64,000 nucleotides of DNA from Strix aluco (taxonomy: Eukaryota > Chordata > Aves > Strigiformes > Strigidae): NCBI RefSeq assembly GCF_031877795.1, contig NC_133933.1:3222632-3286631 (forward strand), given 5' to 3'. Under the pieces are notes generated by a model. It did no database searches and had not been told where the DNA came from. It worked only from the letters and a program-made list of their open reading frames with translations. The position numbers and the translations under genes were made by a program. The stretch's first letter is position 1. Every line of letters starts with the position of its first letter. Shown in pieces: positions 50,101-62,172 of this stretch.

Positions 50101-52128
50101 TTGACAGTTCAGCTCTTGGAGACCGGGCATGGACTTGAAGAAGTCAGTATCGAGGCTTTTTAATCGTGACATCTTTGTCAGGTGAAGTGATCTGAGGTTG
50201 GGCAAGTCTCTGGTCCACTCTGGTTGAACTGAAGCAGAAAAAAGGTTTATACCTATTGTGTAAATAGAGCATTCCTGTGATTTCTGCCTAGAAAAAAGTA
50301 ATGAATTCACAGAGAGATAAAATATCTCTGCGGTCTTCTGCAGCTATTCTCTTTGGGAAAGGAATAGAACAAGAATCAATACACCAGTGTATAAACGCAG
50401 TGTATAAATCACATTTTTGTAATATTCATGTCATGCTGTTGTAGGGCAGAGGAAAAGAAGGGGAGATAGAAGGGCAATAAAGCTGATAAGAGATATGGAA
50501 TAGCTTTCCTATTAGGTGAGATTAAATGAACAAGGATTTCTCTGCTCAGAGAAGTGGTGGGTGGGGGAAGATTAGGGAGGTCTACAAAGTCCTGACTGGT
50601 GTGAGAAAGGCAAATAACTTCTTATTTCTCCCAGAACAGGAAAAAGAGCCAAGAGGCATGAATGGGAAAGAATAGGTTTTATACAGAAGTGCCTTTCCAT
50701 CCCACAGCTGAATTGGGTAACTCACTACCCCAATAGAGATCAGGCATATTAATGGAGGAAATTTGGTGGTGTATCTGAGTTGAGGTGAAACCACTAGCTC
50801 GAGGAGCCCCTAAGGTCCTGGCTCTGCCCCAGGCTGAGAGCAGCTGGGCAAGGCATCTGACATCTGTCTGGCCTCAGCACCTCCGTTATAAACTGAGGCT
50901 GGCAGGGAGGCAGACAAAAGAAGAAAAAAATCATTCTGTAGATTGCTCAGGGCAGAGATTGCCTCCCTGTGCGGAAGTCTTTGGCTGGTTGTGGTTGACA
51001 CAAAAAGCCTCTCTCTGTGCTACTTCAATACAGTGGTATAAAGCAGAGTGTAACTGCGGTGACAGCCAAAGAAAGATTTCAGCAGTGTGTCTGGAAAGAG
51101 AAATGTATTTCCTCCTGCATGTCCCAGAGCTAATCCCAGGGCTGACAGCAGAATTAGGGTAGAGGTGGGGGACTACAGTGGGACAAATAGTCCTGTTTGG
51201 CAGTGTCTGTTCTCTCCGGGAGGCTGGTCTGCGTGAGGGTTTCCCCCCAGCAGTTGCACGGCAGCTGGAGGGTGCTTTGCACGCTTGGACCAGCTCTTTG
51301 CAGCTTTCAGCGTGCATGGGGTGGGTGTCCCCCCTCCAGCCCGGGCTCGGCCAGGGTGGGAGCCATTGTCCCAGCAAGGCTTCTGCTCCCCCAAGGCCTG
51401 ACCAAGCCCCGTGTTTACAGTGGGAAATCCAGAAACTTACTTTTCTCAAGAAAGGTCCCGCTCAGATCAAGCATGTTGATGGTGCTTCCAGGCCTGTTCG
51501 TGGCCTCGCTGGGAGATGTGCTGATGGCAAAAGCAGACTCCCTAATCCCTCTGCTGTCACCCCACCCAAGCAGCGTTGCAGAGAGGTTCAGGAACTGTAG
51601 CTGAGGGTAACAGGAAAAAGCCAGCGGCTGGATTTCAATCAATGGATTTCCAGCCAGGGACAACCACCTCAAGTTAGGCAGGGCAGAGCTGTGGCATGAC
51701 GGCACAGACGACAGCTTATTAAAGCTTAAGTCCAGGTAGAGGAGTCTGCTGAGGGCTTCAGCTCCCCATCTGACTGCCTGGAGATGGTTCTGCCTCAGCC
51801 AGAGGGCACGCAGCCGTGGGAGGTTGGCTATCTCCGTGCCGTTCACCTCTTCCAAGAGGTTGCTGCTGAGATCCAAGGTCTCCAGGGTCTCCGGAAGGCA
51901 GACGGGGAAGGCTGTCAGGCTGCTGTTGGTCAGCTGCAGGGTGATCCACGTCCTGTTCTTCCTGTCTTCACAGGACATACTGGTGAGATTAACGTTCTCC
52001 CAAAGGTCTTCCTGAGCCAGCTGGAAAAAGGTGGTGACGTCCCTGGATGCTGCAGATTCTGCTCTGCTCACCGGGCCCGACGCTGTGTTCCCCACCAGCA
52101 GAGAGAGGATGAGCAAGCCTGAAAACAT
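45855..52128 (-). CDS. LRRN4: LRRN4, leucine-rich repeat neuronal protein 4, 4 coding exons
   Basis: Coding exons: 52128-51441, 50228-50024, 48470-48333 and 47187-45855. They sum to 2364 nt, or 787 residues plus TAG, with phases agreeing at all junctions. Domain order: signal peptide at about 1-18 (MFSGLLILSLLVGNTASG); leucine-rich repeats from about 80 to 300; a cysteine-bearing LRR cap in exon 3 (NPLVCDCQLSWLL). Exon 4 adds a long Ser/Thr-rich linker, a fibronectin type III domain at about 628-715, one transmembrane helix at about 730-754 and a 33-residue cytoplasmic tail. This is the architecture of LRRN4, a type I membrane protein linked in mouse to hippocampal memory and used as a mesothelial marker. 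I chose the ATG at 52128 because it begins a hydrophobic signal; an upstream in-frame ATG at 52209 would put 27 polar residues before it. FERMT1 follows on the right, same strand, as in human. Confidence 0.92.
48333..48470 (-). CDS. LRRN4: LRRN4 coding exon 3: LRR C-terminal cap
   Basis: A 138-nt exon encodes CNLSSFNPWNTSSS..., then ISLYGNPLVCDCQLSWLL, the N-P-x-x-C-D-C start of an LRR C-terminal cysteine cap. It is too short to show as a long open frame but has a clean acceptor (CTTGTAG) and donor (GTAAGT). Confidence 0.93.
50024..50228 (-). CDS. LRRN4: LRRN4 coding exon 2: further LRRs
   Basis: A 205-nt exon follows a TTCTGCTTCAG acceptor and encodes LRR units (LRSLHLTKMSRLKSL, LQELNCQDSRSL, LSHLSFEN). 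It ends at GAGAA|GTGAGT, in phase with exon 3. Confidence 0.92.
51441..52128 (-). CDS. LRRN4: LRRN4 coding exon 1: signal peptide and first LRRs
   Basis: Residues 1-229. Five or so repeats are visible, such as LETLDLSSNLLEEV, LRALWLRQNHLQAV, LLYLDLSFNKLSSV and LRWLSLAGNPLIEI. N-glycosylation sequons NLT, NRT and NSS precede them. The donor is GAGAAAA|GTAAGT. Confidence 0.93.
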
Positions 52129-54513
52129 CCTTCTCCTAAGTGGCTTGCAATTAACTTGCAAGATCTGTTTGGTTTTTGTTTCAGGGAGGGGAAAACAAAA
52201 CATCACCATTAAGAACGAAATTAAATCCCTTCAGGCAGCTCAAAGCTATTGAAAAGTGAAACATTTCTAAGTCCTTTCCTATTGCATCCAGACAGCGGAA
52301 GCGATAATTAATGTCTCTTCTGTAATTAAGCCCAAGTAAACCTGAACCCTTGGGGACAGAAGTATCATGCAATCTTAGTCTGAAGCGTACACATACAGTT
52401 TTTCATGCAGAAAGCAACCAAGTTGTGTTACGTCTCTGGTTCCCACAGCAGTACCCCCAGTACCAGTCTGGCACCCAGAAGAGCAGGAGCGTAGGAGATG
52501 GGCTCCCCAGCTCCCTGCTCGGCTGCCTCCGTGAAGTACAGGGCATGCCAGTGCCACTCCAGCATGAAAACAGCAGTTGGTACTGTGCTGGACAAGCTGC
52601 AGGAGAGGGATGTTGCCATGTTATGGGACTTGACTTTTATACCTGATGGTGTATTTCCCTCTACAAGGCTGTCGGGCGGCACAGTGTCCAGTCTGGCCGG
52701 CCCACTGAGTTATCTAACGAGAAGATACCCAAACAACAACAGGTGTGACCAAGGCAACGGATTTTTTTCTGTGAGGTTGTCTGCACAGACTAAATGTCTG
52801 ACCAAAGAGCTGTAATTAGTGAATCTCACTACAATGAAGTGCCGCTGTCTGGATGTAAAAGTCTTAGTTACAGAAAGTATTTTCAGTATATAGATTGGTA
52901 GCAAGATTGGTAGCAAGACTTTTACAGCACGACTTGGCCATCAGAATTTATAACCAGGAAAATGCTTGATCCAACTTCATACAATGGCCATTTATTTTAA
53001 TGGCATAGCATGTAGAAAATATACAAGCAGTACTAATATACTTGCAATTATGCTAAAAGTTAGCTGCTTCTCAGATTATAATGCACACTACAACAGAATT
53101 AAAATCTGTTCAGATATAAAAATGAGGCAGTAACACATCTCTCATCAGGAACTCTCTTTTCATCCACTTAGAAAAGCCTCTTTTTCCCTGACAGGACTTC
53201 CATGAATGGTTTTCCAGTTTCTCTGCCTCGAAGGCTGGGAACTCAGTCAGATCACCAAAAATACCCTCAGAACTATACATATAAATATGCACAGACAGAA
53301 CTATTATGATTTTTGTGAGCATAGCAGCCCGACACCAGAGAAGGCAATGCAGTCCATTCCTATGCACTGGTAAAAGCAAATTTGTTCGGCCACTGTTGGA
53401 GAACAGGAACTGCTTGCAATGGGGCAGTATTTTTTACCACACGTAGGGGCATTTTCTGCTAAAACCAGCTGAGCGGTTAAAGCCCAGAAAACTATGGCAT
53501 TTATAGTCGTACTCAGAAAAGGAAAACCCTTCTGTGTCTGTGGTCCAGTCCCTCCAAAGGCAGGGGAGGGTCGTCGAACATTAAAGGAGCCTAAACTGGG
53601 CTAAACTGCAATAGGGTGGGCAGGTAAAAGCACCTTTCGTATGTTAGGAAAGGCTTTCCTTCCCTCAGCAGAAGTTGAAACAGCAAAAGCCCAGGGCTTG
53701 TGAGAGCCACAATGGGGACCCCCCCAAAGGCACTTCGAGACAGGGCTGGAGCCCTGCTGCCGGTCAGTACCGCAGACACGCTACACGCTCCTGCTGCTGG
53801 GGAAACGATGTGCTGAAAATGCAGCTCCTGAACCACATTTCAGTTAAAGGGGTCAGAGAAAAGGAGAGTGTACTCCTGGATCAGGGCCACGGGGGCCTGG
53901 GTACCAAGTTATTCAGTGTTACAGTTCCCTCTGTGCTCCCCCCTTGTCCCACCCCAGGCTTTGTCTTTGTCATTAAAAAAATTTTAAAAAGAATAAAAAA
54001 GGCTTAATGACTTGTCCAAAGCAGGTAATCTGTGTCAGAGAAGGGAATTAACCACTGCCCCAAACTAGTGCTTTTCTTACTGAGCTGTCTTTTGTGCTAC
54101 CTGGTATCATAATGATCATTCCTCATGCAAAAATACATCACAGATGGAGGGGTGTGACTGAAGCCCCACGTTGTATGAAATATCTCAGACTTATTCCAAA
54201 CCTTAACAGCTACTTGCTGTTCCCCGAATGGTGCCAGGTCTTGTCCAGACCTTCACCTGTTGCCGCCATCCCAGGTTTGAAGTAGGGACCACCAAAGTAG
54301 TATATTTGCTCAGCAAAATAGTATATTTTGTCCTTCTTCTGTCCGGAGCCGTTCGAGAGCCAAGCAGCTTCAGGGCTTCCTGGTCCCCGGAGCTGCTGGA
54401 TTCCCTGCCCCGCAGCACATGGCGGGGAGAGGAGGGGAGGAATTGGACTGCTGGAGCCCGATCTTCCATTTAATCTTATTCCCCACCTCTAAACCGCATC
54501 CGCTTGCACGTAC

Positions 54514-54597
54514 CTGTCCAGAAATCCTGATGCCTCGTGGCTCCACTCTGCGTGGCTCCGGTTGCCTGGCCTTGATTTTATACACTTGGGTGACTCA
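54514..54597 (-). promoter_or_regulatory. Probable LRRN4 promoter: AP-1 site, TATA box, noncoding exon 1
   Basis: On the LRRN4 strand, TGAGTCA (54597-54591) is followed eight bases later by TATAAAA (54582-54576), and a GC-rich block lies just upstream. About 60 nt downstream of the TATA box is a strong donor, GGACAG|GTACGT, ending a putative exon at 54514. Transcription would start near 54550. A possible acceptor is at about 52160, giving a short 5' untranslated segment before the ATG at 52128, but its pyrimidine tract is poor. The assignment to LRRN4 rests on strand and distance. Confidence 0.42.
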
Positions 54598-55878
54598 GCC
54601 GAGAGCGTGAAATGCCTCTTTTTTTGTTCCCAGCTCTCCCTGCTCGCGGCTCTGCCCACAAACGCGGGCGAGGTTTGTTCCAGGCTTGCTCCCCCGCATC
54701 CAGCTTTTCGCTGCCTGGAGAGGGGGTGGCTCCGGGCAGCTTTCCCCGCTCCCTTGGCCCTAGCAGGAGGTGGGTGGGAGGGCTCTTGTTTCCCAACACT
54801 CAGGCGGGGCTGCTTCGTCTTTGTCTAAGCAGAGGGGGGTAAAGGGAAAAAGATCAGTGTCTGTAGCCCCAACTCTCACTGACAGGGGGGAAGGGAGAGG
54901 AGTTATTGTGCTTCTTGCTGACAGGTCAGGGTGATGTAAAGCTGAGGCTCTGTCTGCTGACATGGGCTTTGGTTGCCTTCTAGGCACCAAGAAAAGGCTT
55001 CAAGTGTTTATATTTCTAAGACTCTTGTGAGTAAGTCCTGGAAATGTTCACGCAGGACAAATGACTTTCTAAGGAGGCCTTTGGGAAATGTCACAAGTGA
55101 AGCTCTCACTTGCTGCTCCTGCAGAGAGAAATTCTCTCGGCCGATGGAGAGGGCCTGTGGCAGCTTGTGCAGCATGTGACAGACTTGGGAGGCTTCTCCC
55201 CATCCCGCTGTGCGTGGGTTGTGGTCTCTGTTGTGCAGCTGCCGTACTGCCTGGCTCGGCAGAATTCCCCTCCTGCTCCTTCTCTCCTCTGCTGGATAAG
55301 TAAGAGTGACCATATAACCCATCTCCCACCAAGGGACCTGCCCTGAGCTGAGTTTCTCAGCATTCCCACCATTCAAATAATAATTAGGCTGGTCAAGAGC
55401 TGAGAGGAAAGCCAGGAACTGGAACGGGACGAATTGATAGAGATTGTTCCCAAAGTAAAGGCAAAAGGGTGGTTGTTCAGTTGCTACTATAATACAATTA
55501 ATGATTAAAATTTCCAGGGAGAACAGGAGTCAGTACTTTTCATTTGTCAGGACAACAAAACCGTTCCATGCAGGCAACACAGACCTGTATGCTTTGGTGC
55601 TAAAGTGCAGATAAAGGTCTTGCTTTCCCAAAAACCTTGAGTCTGCATGTACGCAGACCTTATCTATTGACCGTGTCATTCATTATCTCCGTGGGGAGAG
55701 AGCCTTGAAAAACACCAGAACATCCACAGAACAAGATACTGTCTTTTAGTTGGACTCTTTGGAGCCACTGCGGTTCCCTTGGAGGCTGGGCGAGATGTAC
55801 ATATTGTTCCCGTGTGGAATGGCTCTAAAGCAAGACAAATAGTTTTCTAAATGAGGGGCTAATCCCACAGATTAACCC

Positions 55879-55895
55879 GGGGGGGGGGGGGGGGG
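55879..55895 (+). repeat. G17 homopolymer
   Basis: Seventeen consecutive G follow AACCC. Such runs can form G-quadruplexes and are prone to sequencing-length error. Confidence 0.9.
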
Positions 55896-58889
55896 CAGCT
55901 CGCAGGCCAGGCATGTACTTACCAACAGGTACCTTCAGAGATCTGCGCTCTGCTAGGTTCAAAGGGCAAACTGGAGCAGGTTCAAAAAAAATCTGAAGAA
56001 TTTGGTGTAGTAGGAGGAAAGTCCAGCTCCAGCCAGGCTGCTGGCAACCCTGCCTTCCCTCTGGCTTTCCAGACCCGCTGGTTGCAAAGCTGCTCTTTAG
56101 AAGTTGGGGAGCAGGGAGGTAGCCTGGCTTTGCCTTGTGCTGTTAAGTAGCTCAGTATTTATAGACAGTGACTTTGAACTGGTTATTGTATTGTTTTTAA
56201 TCTCTTAAAAAAACGACTCCGTGAAACCCGGTGAGCCAAATGCTGCCTTACCTTTAATGTGTTCAACCTTACTGGCTTCATTTTGGAGGCTGAGACAAGC
56301 AGCCTCATAAGACTCGAAAAGTGGGCCACTCATTTCAGTGAAGGTGGAAGGGAGGTGGAGTCTTTGCCCAGAGGCGCTTGATTTCTGAGTGATACGGAGA
56401 ACCTCTTGCAAGAAGCAGAGCACCCTTGGAAAATGAGCTTTTGTTAATTTTTATTTTCCACCTTTGTTTCTGCTTTTTTGGATGCCCAGATTTTGAGGCA
56501 GGCATTGTATTTTCCCAGCTCTTTGCCTAGCTGCAAACCAATCCTCTGGAATATTACTGCTATGGTACTACATCTCAAACAGCTGCCCAGGGATTGGTGA
56601 AGGTTTCCCAGAGCAGACAGCAGCCCTCTTCACCAGTTTCTTTGAAATCATCTGGTAGCAGCAGGCAGAGATTTTGTGAATCACTGGCCTGTTCTCACGT
56701 AGCTGTCGCCCTGTTTCTTCACATTGTTCTTCTTTCTGCTTTTCTGAGAATTTCAGTGGCAACCTGGGGGAATGTTTAGTAAAGGCTGGCATTTTTGCAA
56801 ACCTTTTCACATGGATGATGCACAAATTGCTGAACCGGACGCCCCCTCCCTGGGGCTGATTCAGTGCTGCACAGCCCCTCTTGCCTGCAGGAATGCTAGG
56901 GATGAGCCCTGCATTCCTTAGTGACACCAAGATAAGCAGAGCACTGGGAGAGCTGGAGAAGGTGAGGATGGTACCAGGCTGTAAAGTTTTAAGAGATGAA
57001 TGTTTCTCGCTGGCCGTGATCCAAGTGATGGTTAGGAATGAAAATATCCTGAAAAAATCTGGAGAATGGCTTTTAAAGCCAACAACAAAAAAAAAGAAGT
57101 ATTTTGCAGGTCAGTCCACAGAGCAAGCACAAGCAAGAAATTTTCCTGCAGAGAACAGGAAGAGAACGCAAGAAAAGGATTATTTAGCCTGAGGGTTCAG
57201 AAAACTATGGGGTGTGTGTGTGGTCCGTACAGTAACGCAGGAGTGAAATCCCCTGTGGTATTTGTTGTGAATAAGAACAGAGAGCAGCCGTCTGACATTG
57301 GTAGTGTTTTACCCTGACCTGACTTTGGTTTAATTAAGCACGACCTACAGAATAGGGTTGCAGCTGAGCCGAGGTATAAGTTTCCTAAAGGTTTTTTGTT
57401 TTTGTCTCAACAACATTCCTCTCCAGGATTTTGTCTCTGCATTGTGAAATTTCAGGGCAGACGCCCTTGTCCTGCTTTCACTCTCTCTCTAAAACATCTC
57501 ACATATCTGGCACTGTGCAATTAATAACTTGGTTACTACAGACCGCTGAGCCTGTGGTCTGTAACCCTGTGTGTAAATCAGGTGGTACGAACAAGCGAAA
57601 GCCAAGTCTAACCAGGTTATTGCATGAGTAAGGGAGGGTGTGGTACCCCCGAGAGCCTTACGGGGAAATGTCTGGAGTCTGGCTGGGACGTGCTCGGTGA
57701 CCAGGGGTAGGATGAAAGATGACTCGATGCTGTGGCTGGCCCAGAGCACTGAAAGCAGCTGGATATAACCAGATTCCTTTCCTAAATGTTCCTTACTTAT
57801 CATGCAAGGTGAGTGGAGCAAGGAGAAAAGATAGCTGGTGATCTAAACATGGAGAGAGGACAGCAGCAAGGGATCATTCCTTTAAAACTAAAATGACAAA
57901 AGGTGGGGCTTACAGCCGACTGGGATGAGCTGGCAGGGCTCTTCCTTGTAGAGCAGCTGGAAGTGTTTACTGGAAAGACAGTGACACATGGAGTGAGATA
58001 GAGGGAGGGGCAGGAAAGAAAACCAAAATATTTAATAGTTTCTCTGAAATCTCAGTGAAGACCACTTGGAGTGCAGGTAGGTGTGTTTGCTTAGTAGTAA
58101 AACACACCGCACACTCTGCTGACAAGAACTACATTCAGAGTTCCTGTATCTCTGCATTCATGGGTTCAGATCACTTAGACAACAGGTGGCAACTACAGGG
58201 CTCCCTTGCAACAGTCGTGTGACAAGCTCTGCTCAGAGAGTGGCAAGCACGGGGCTGTGCTGCCCAATGAACAATTCATGGGAGTCTGTCGTTGCCAAAC
58301 GAGCGGCTCTAACACAGCACGGTCACCATCCTGACTGCAAAGCCTAAGTGGAGGCTGAGTCTGGAAGAAGGCTGGTTGTGGAGTAAGTGCTGGCACTAAG
58401 ACGTGTGTTCAGCTCTCCCACAGCACCCTTGGGCAGGTTTTAAATACCGCGAGTGTTTGGACTTGGATTACCTGTCATAGGTGGTGCTCACACTCTGAGG
58501 AAAATACTCGGCCTGTGTTGAGCAAGTGAGGTGGGCAAGTCCTCTACTGAAGGAAAACTGGATGGTCCCTCAGCCCCTGTGTAAAGAGTGCTGAGGAGAG
58601 GGAAGTACAGACAGTTGGGAAGCAGGCTGTATCAACTCTTTCTTTTGCAAAATGTAAAGCTATAGTTTGCTTAAACTGGCAAAAATTAGAAGCAATTCCA
58701 CTGCAGCCTACTGATGGGCACTGGGGAAAAGCAGAGGACATGACAGAAAAATCAGGGCCAGCGACGGTGAGGAATTAGCAGCCATTTCTGCAACATCTCT
58801 TGGTGATGTGACAACACCCGTCCATTTTATTTTTTAGATATGCAAAAACCAGTTTTGGTTTGTCCAGCAATTGACCAGTTTGTCATGTC

Positions 58890-59531
58890 CTGAACATGAG
58901 CCAGCAGTGTGTCCAGGTGGCCAAGAAGGCCAGTGGTGTCCTGGCTTGTATCACTAATAGCGTGGCCAGCAGGGACAGGGAAGGGATCTTACCCCTGTAC
59001 TCGGCACTGGTGAGGCCGCACCTCAATGGCTGAGTTCAGTTTTGGGCCCCTCACTACAAAAAGGCCATTGAATGACTCGAGTGTGTCCAGAGAAGGGCAA
59101 CGGAGCTGGTGCAGGGTCTGGAGCACAGGTCTGATGGGGAGCGGCTGAGGGAACTGGGGGGGTTTAGTCTGGAGAAGAGGAGGCTGAGGGGAGACCTCAT
59201 CGCCCTCTACAACTACCTGAAAGGAGGGTGCAGAGAGCTGGGGATGAGTCTCTTTAATCAAGTAATAAGCGACAGGACAAGAGGTAATGGCCTCAAGTTG
59301 CACCAGGGCAGGTTTAGACTAGATATTAGGAAGCATTTCTTTCCAGAAGGGGTTGTTGGGCATTGGAATGGGCTGCCCAGGGCAGGGGGGGAGTCCCCAT
59401 CCCTGGAGGGGTTGAAGAGTCGGGTTGACCCAGCGCTGAGGGATCTGGTGGAGTTGGGAACTGTCAGTGTGAGGTTAATGGTTGGACTGAATGATCTTCA
59501 AGGTCTTTTCCAACTTAGATGATTCTGTGAC
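58890..59531 (+). mobile_element. CR1 LINE, 5'-truncated 3' end
   Basis: About 640 bp have the familiar CR1 3' order: GAACATGAGCCAGCAGTGTG, GTGGCCAAGAAGGCCA, GGGCCCCTCACTAC, GAGGCTGAGGGGAGACCTCA, CTCTACAACTACCTGAAAGG, GGTTGGACTGAATGATCTTC-like text, and a final GATGATTCTGTGA. It is on the + strand and truncated at its 5' end, as most avian CR1 copies are. The 137-codon open frame at 59109-59522 is the translation of this CR1 tail, not a host gene. Confidence 0.93.
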
Positions 59532-60483
59532 TCCTCCTAGCTTCATGCCCTCCTTGCTTTACTGATCACTGTGCATCGCAGGGCAGAAGCAAATGTCTTT
59601 CAACTCAGTGGATGTGCGTGGCTCCCTCCAGCAGGCAGAGCTGGCTGCTACAGATCTGGTTCCTCAGGCACAGTATCTCCGAGTAACCTCTCTGTATTCT
59701 GTGTTCCATACATCAGTAAGATCATTTCTACAGGTGTTTCAGCTCCTTACTCAACTTACCAACAAGTTTAAAATGAGATCTCACAGTGAAACAGAGTAAC
59801 AGGGACAGAAAATAGAATGGCCCACACTCAGAGGCCTTTTTAACAAGCAAATTTTAAATAGTACCTAAAAAATGCTTTATCAAAGTTCCTCAAAAGATCA
59901 ACGTTTTGAATCCAGTTTTGCCAAGATTAATGCTTTTTTGTAGATGTCTGGTAGCTTCTCTGGCTTTAGGGGAGCTACGTAAGTGGATGACGGTAGGCAT
60001 GGGCGCTACATTTTTGAACAATTGTGTAAGCGCTACTTGGGTTGATAGCTCAGTCTGCAGGACTTTGGAACACCGGTGGAATGTTTTCTGTTCCCAGTGC
60101 AAGTGTTAGTCAAGTAACGTAACTTTAAAATATGTATTTATTCAGCTTTAGTTCTGTTAAATGCTGGCCTTTTTAACAATGGCCAGTTTAACAGTGGAAG
60201 TCGCATGGCTGTAACAGAAGACAATTTGCTGTACAGTATCCTCAAGATACTTGTTCTGGATGCTTAAACAGAGCGTTGCAATTAAAAATACTAGATTAAA
60301 AAATGCCCAGTGGCTAGACACTATTTAAAACTTCTAGCTGTACAAAAGGAAAACAAAGATGATTTAATTTTCCTAGTGTTGATGACGGAGTTGCTGTACG
60401 GCATCCAGTGACCTTGGCTTCAATATTTAACAAAAACTGTAAATAGTCCAGTCAGATTACAAAATGGATCGACATATACAAGA

Positions 60484-60489
60484 TTTATT
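60484..60489 (-). terminator. FERMT1: Possible FERMT1 polyadenylation signal
   Basis: TTTATT here gives AATAAA about 95 nt past the FERMT1 stop codon. A second candidate lies at 60137-60142. I cannot tell which is used. Confidence 0.35.
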
Positions 60490-60581
60490 AGTCAGCAGTT
60501 AACAATCAGAGATTTTTGTTTAATCTCTGGTCATCTTAGCTGCGGGGACAAGCAGGCAGAGGGAAGAGAGTTTACTTCATC

Positions 60582-62172
<1,591 letters not shown>

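Larger units (their letters stand above)
52129..60581. other. LRRN4-FERMT1 spacer
   Basis: No further gene was recognised. It contains the likely LRRN4 promoter (54514-54600, with a GC-rich shoulder to about 54830), a G17 run (55879-55895), a CR1 3' end (58890-59531) and the FERMT1 3' untranslated region on the right. Open frames at 50785-51600 and 51784-52252 on the + strand are the reverse of LRRN4 exon 1 and its flank. Confidence 0.6.

Noticed and set aside
51178-52122. Long + strand frames opposite LRRN4 exon 1
   Set aside because: They are antisense shadows of an LRR-coding exon whose reverse-strand frame has a signal peptide, LRR pattern and phase-matched splicing.
59109-59522. 137-codon + strand open frame
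   Set aside because: It is the translated tail of the CR1 element, a pattern seen in many avian CR1 copies.
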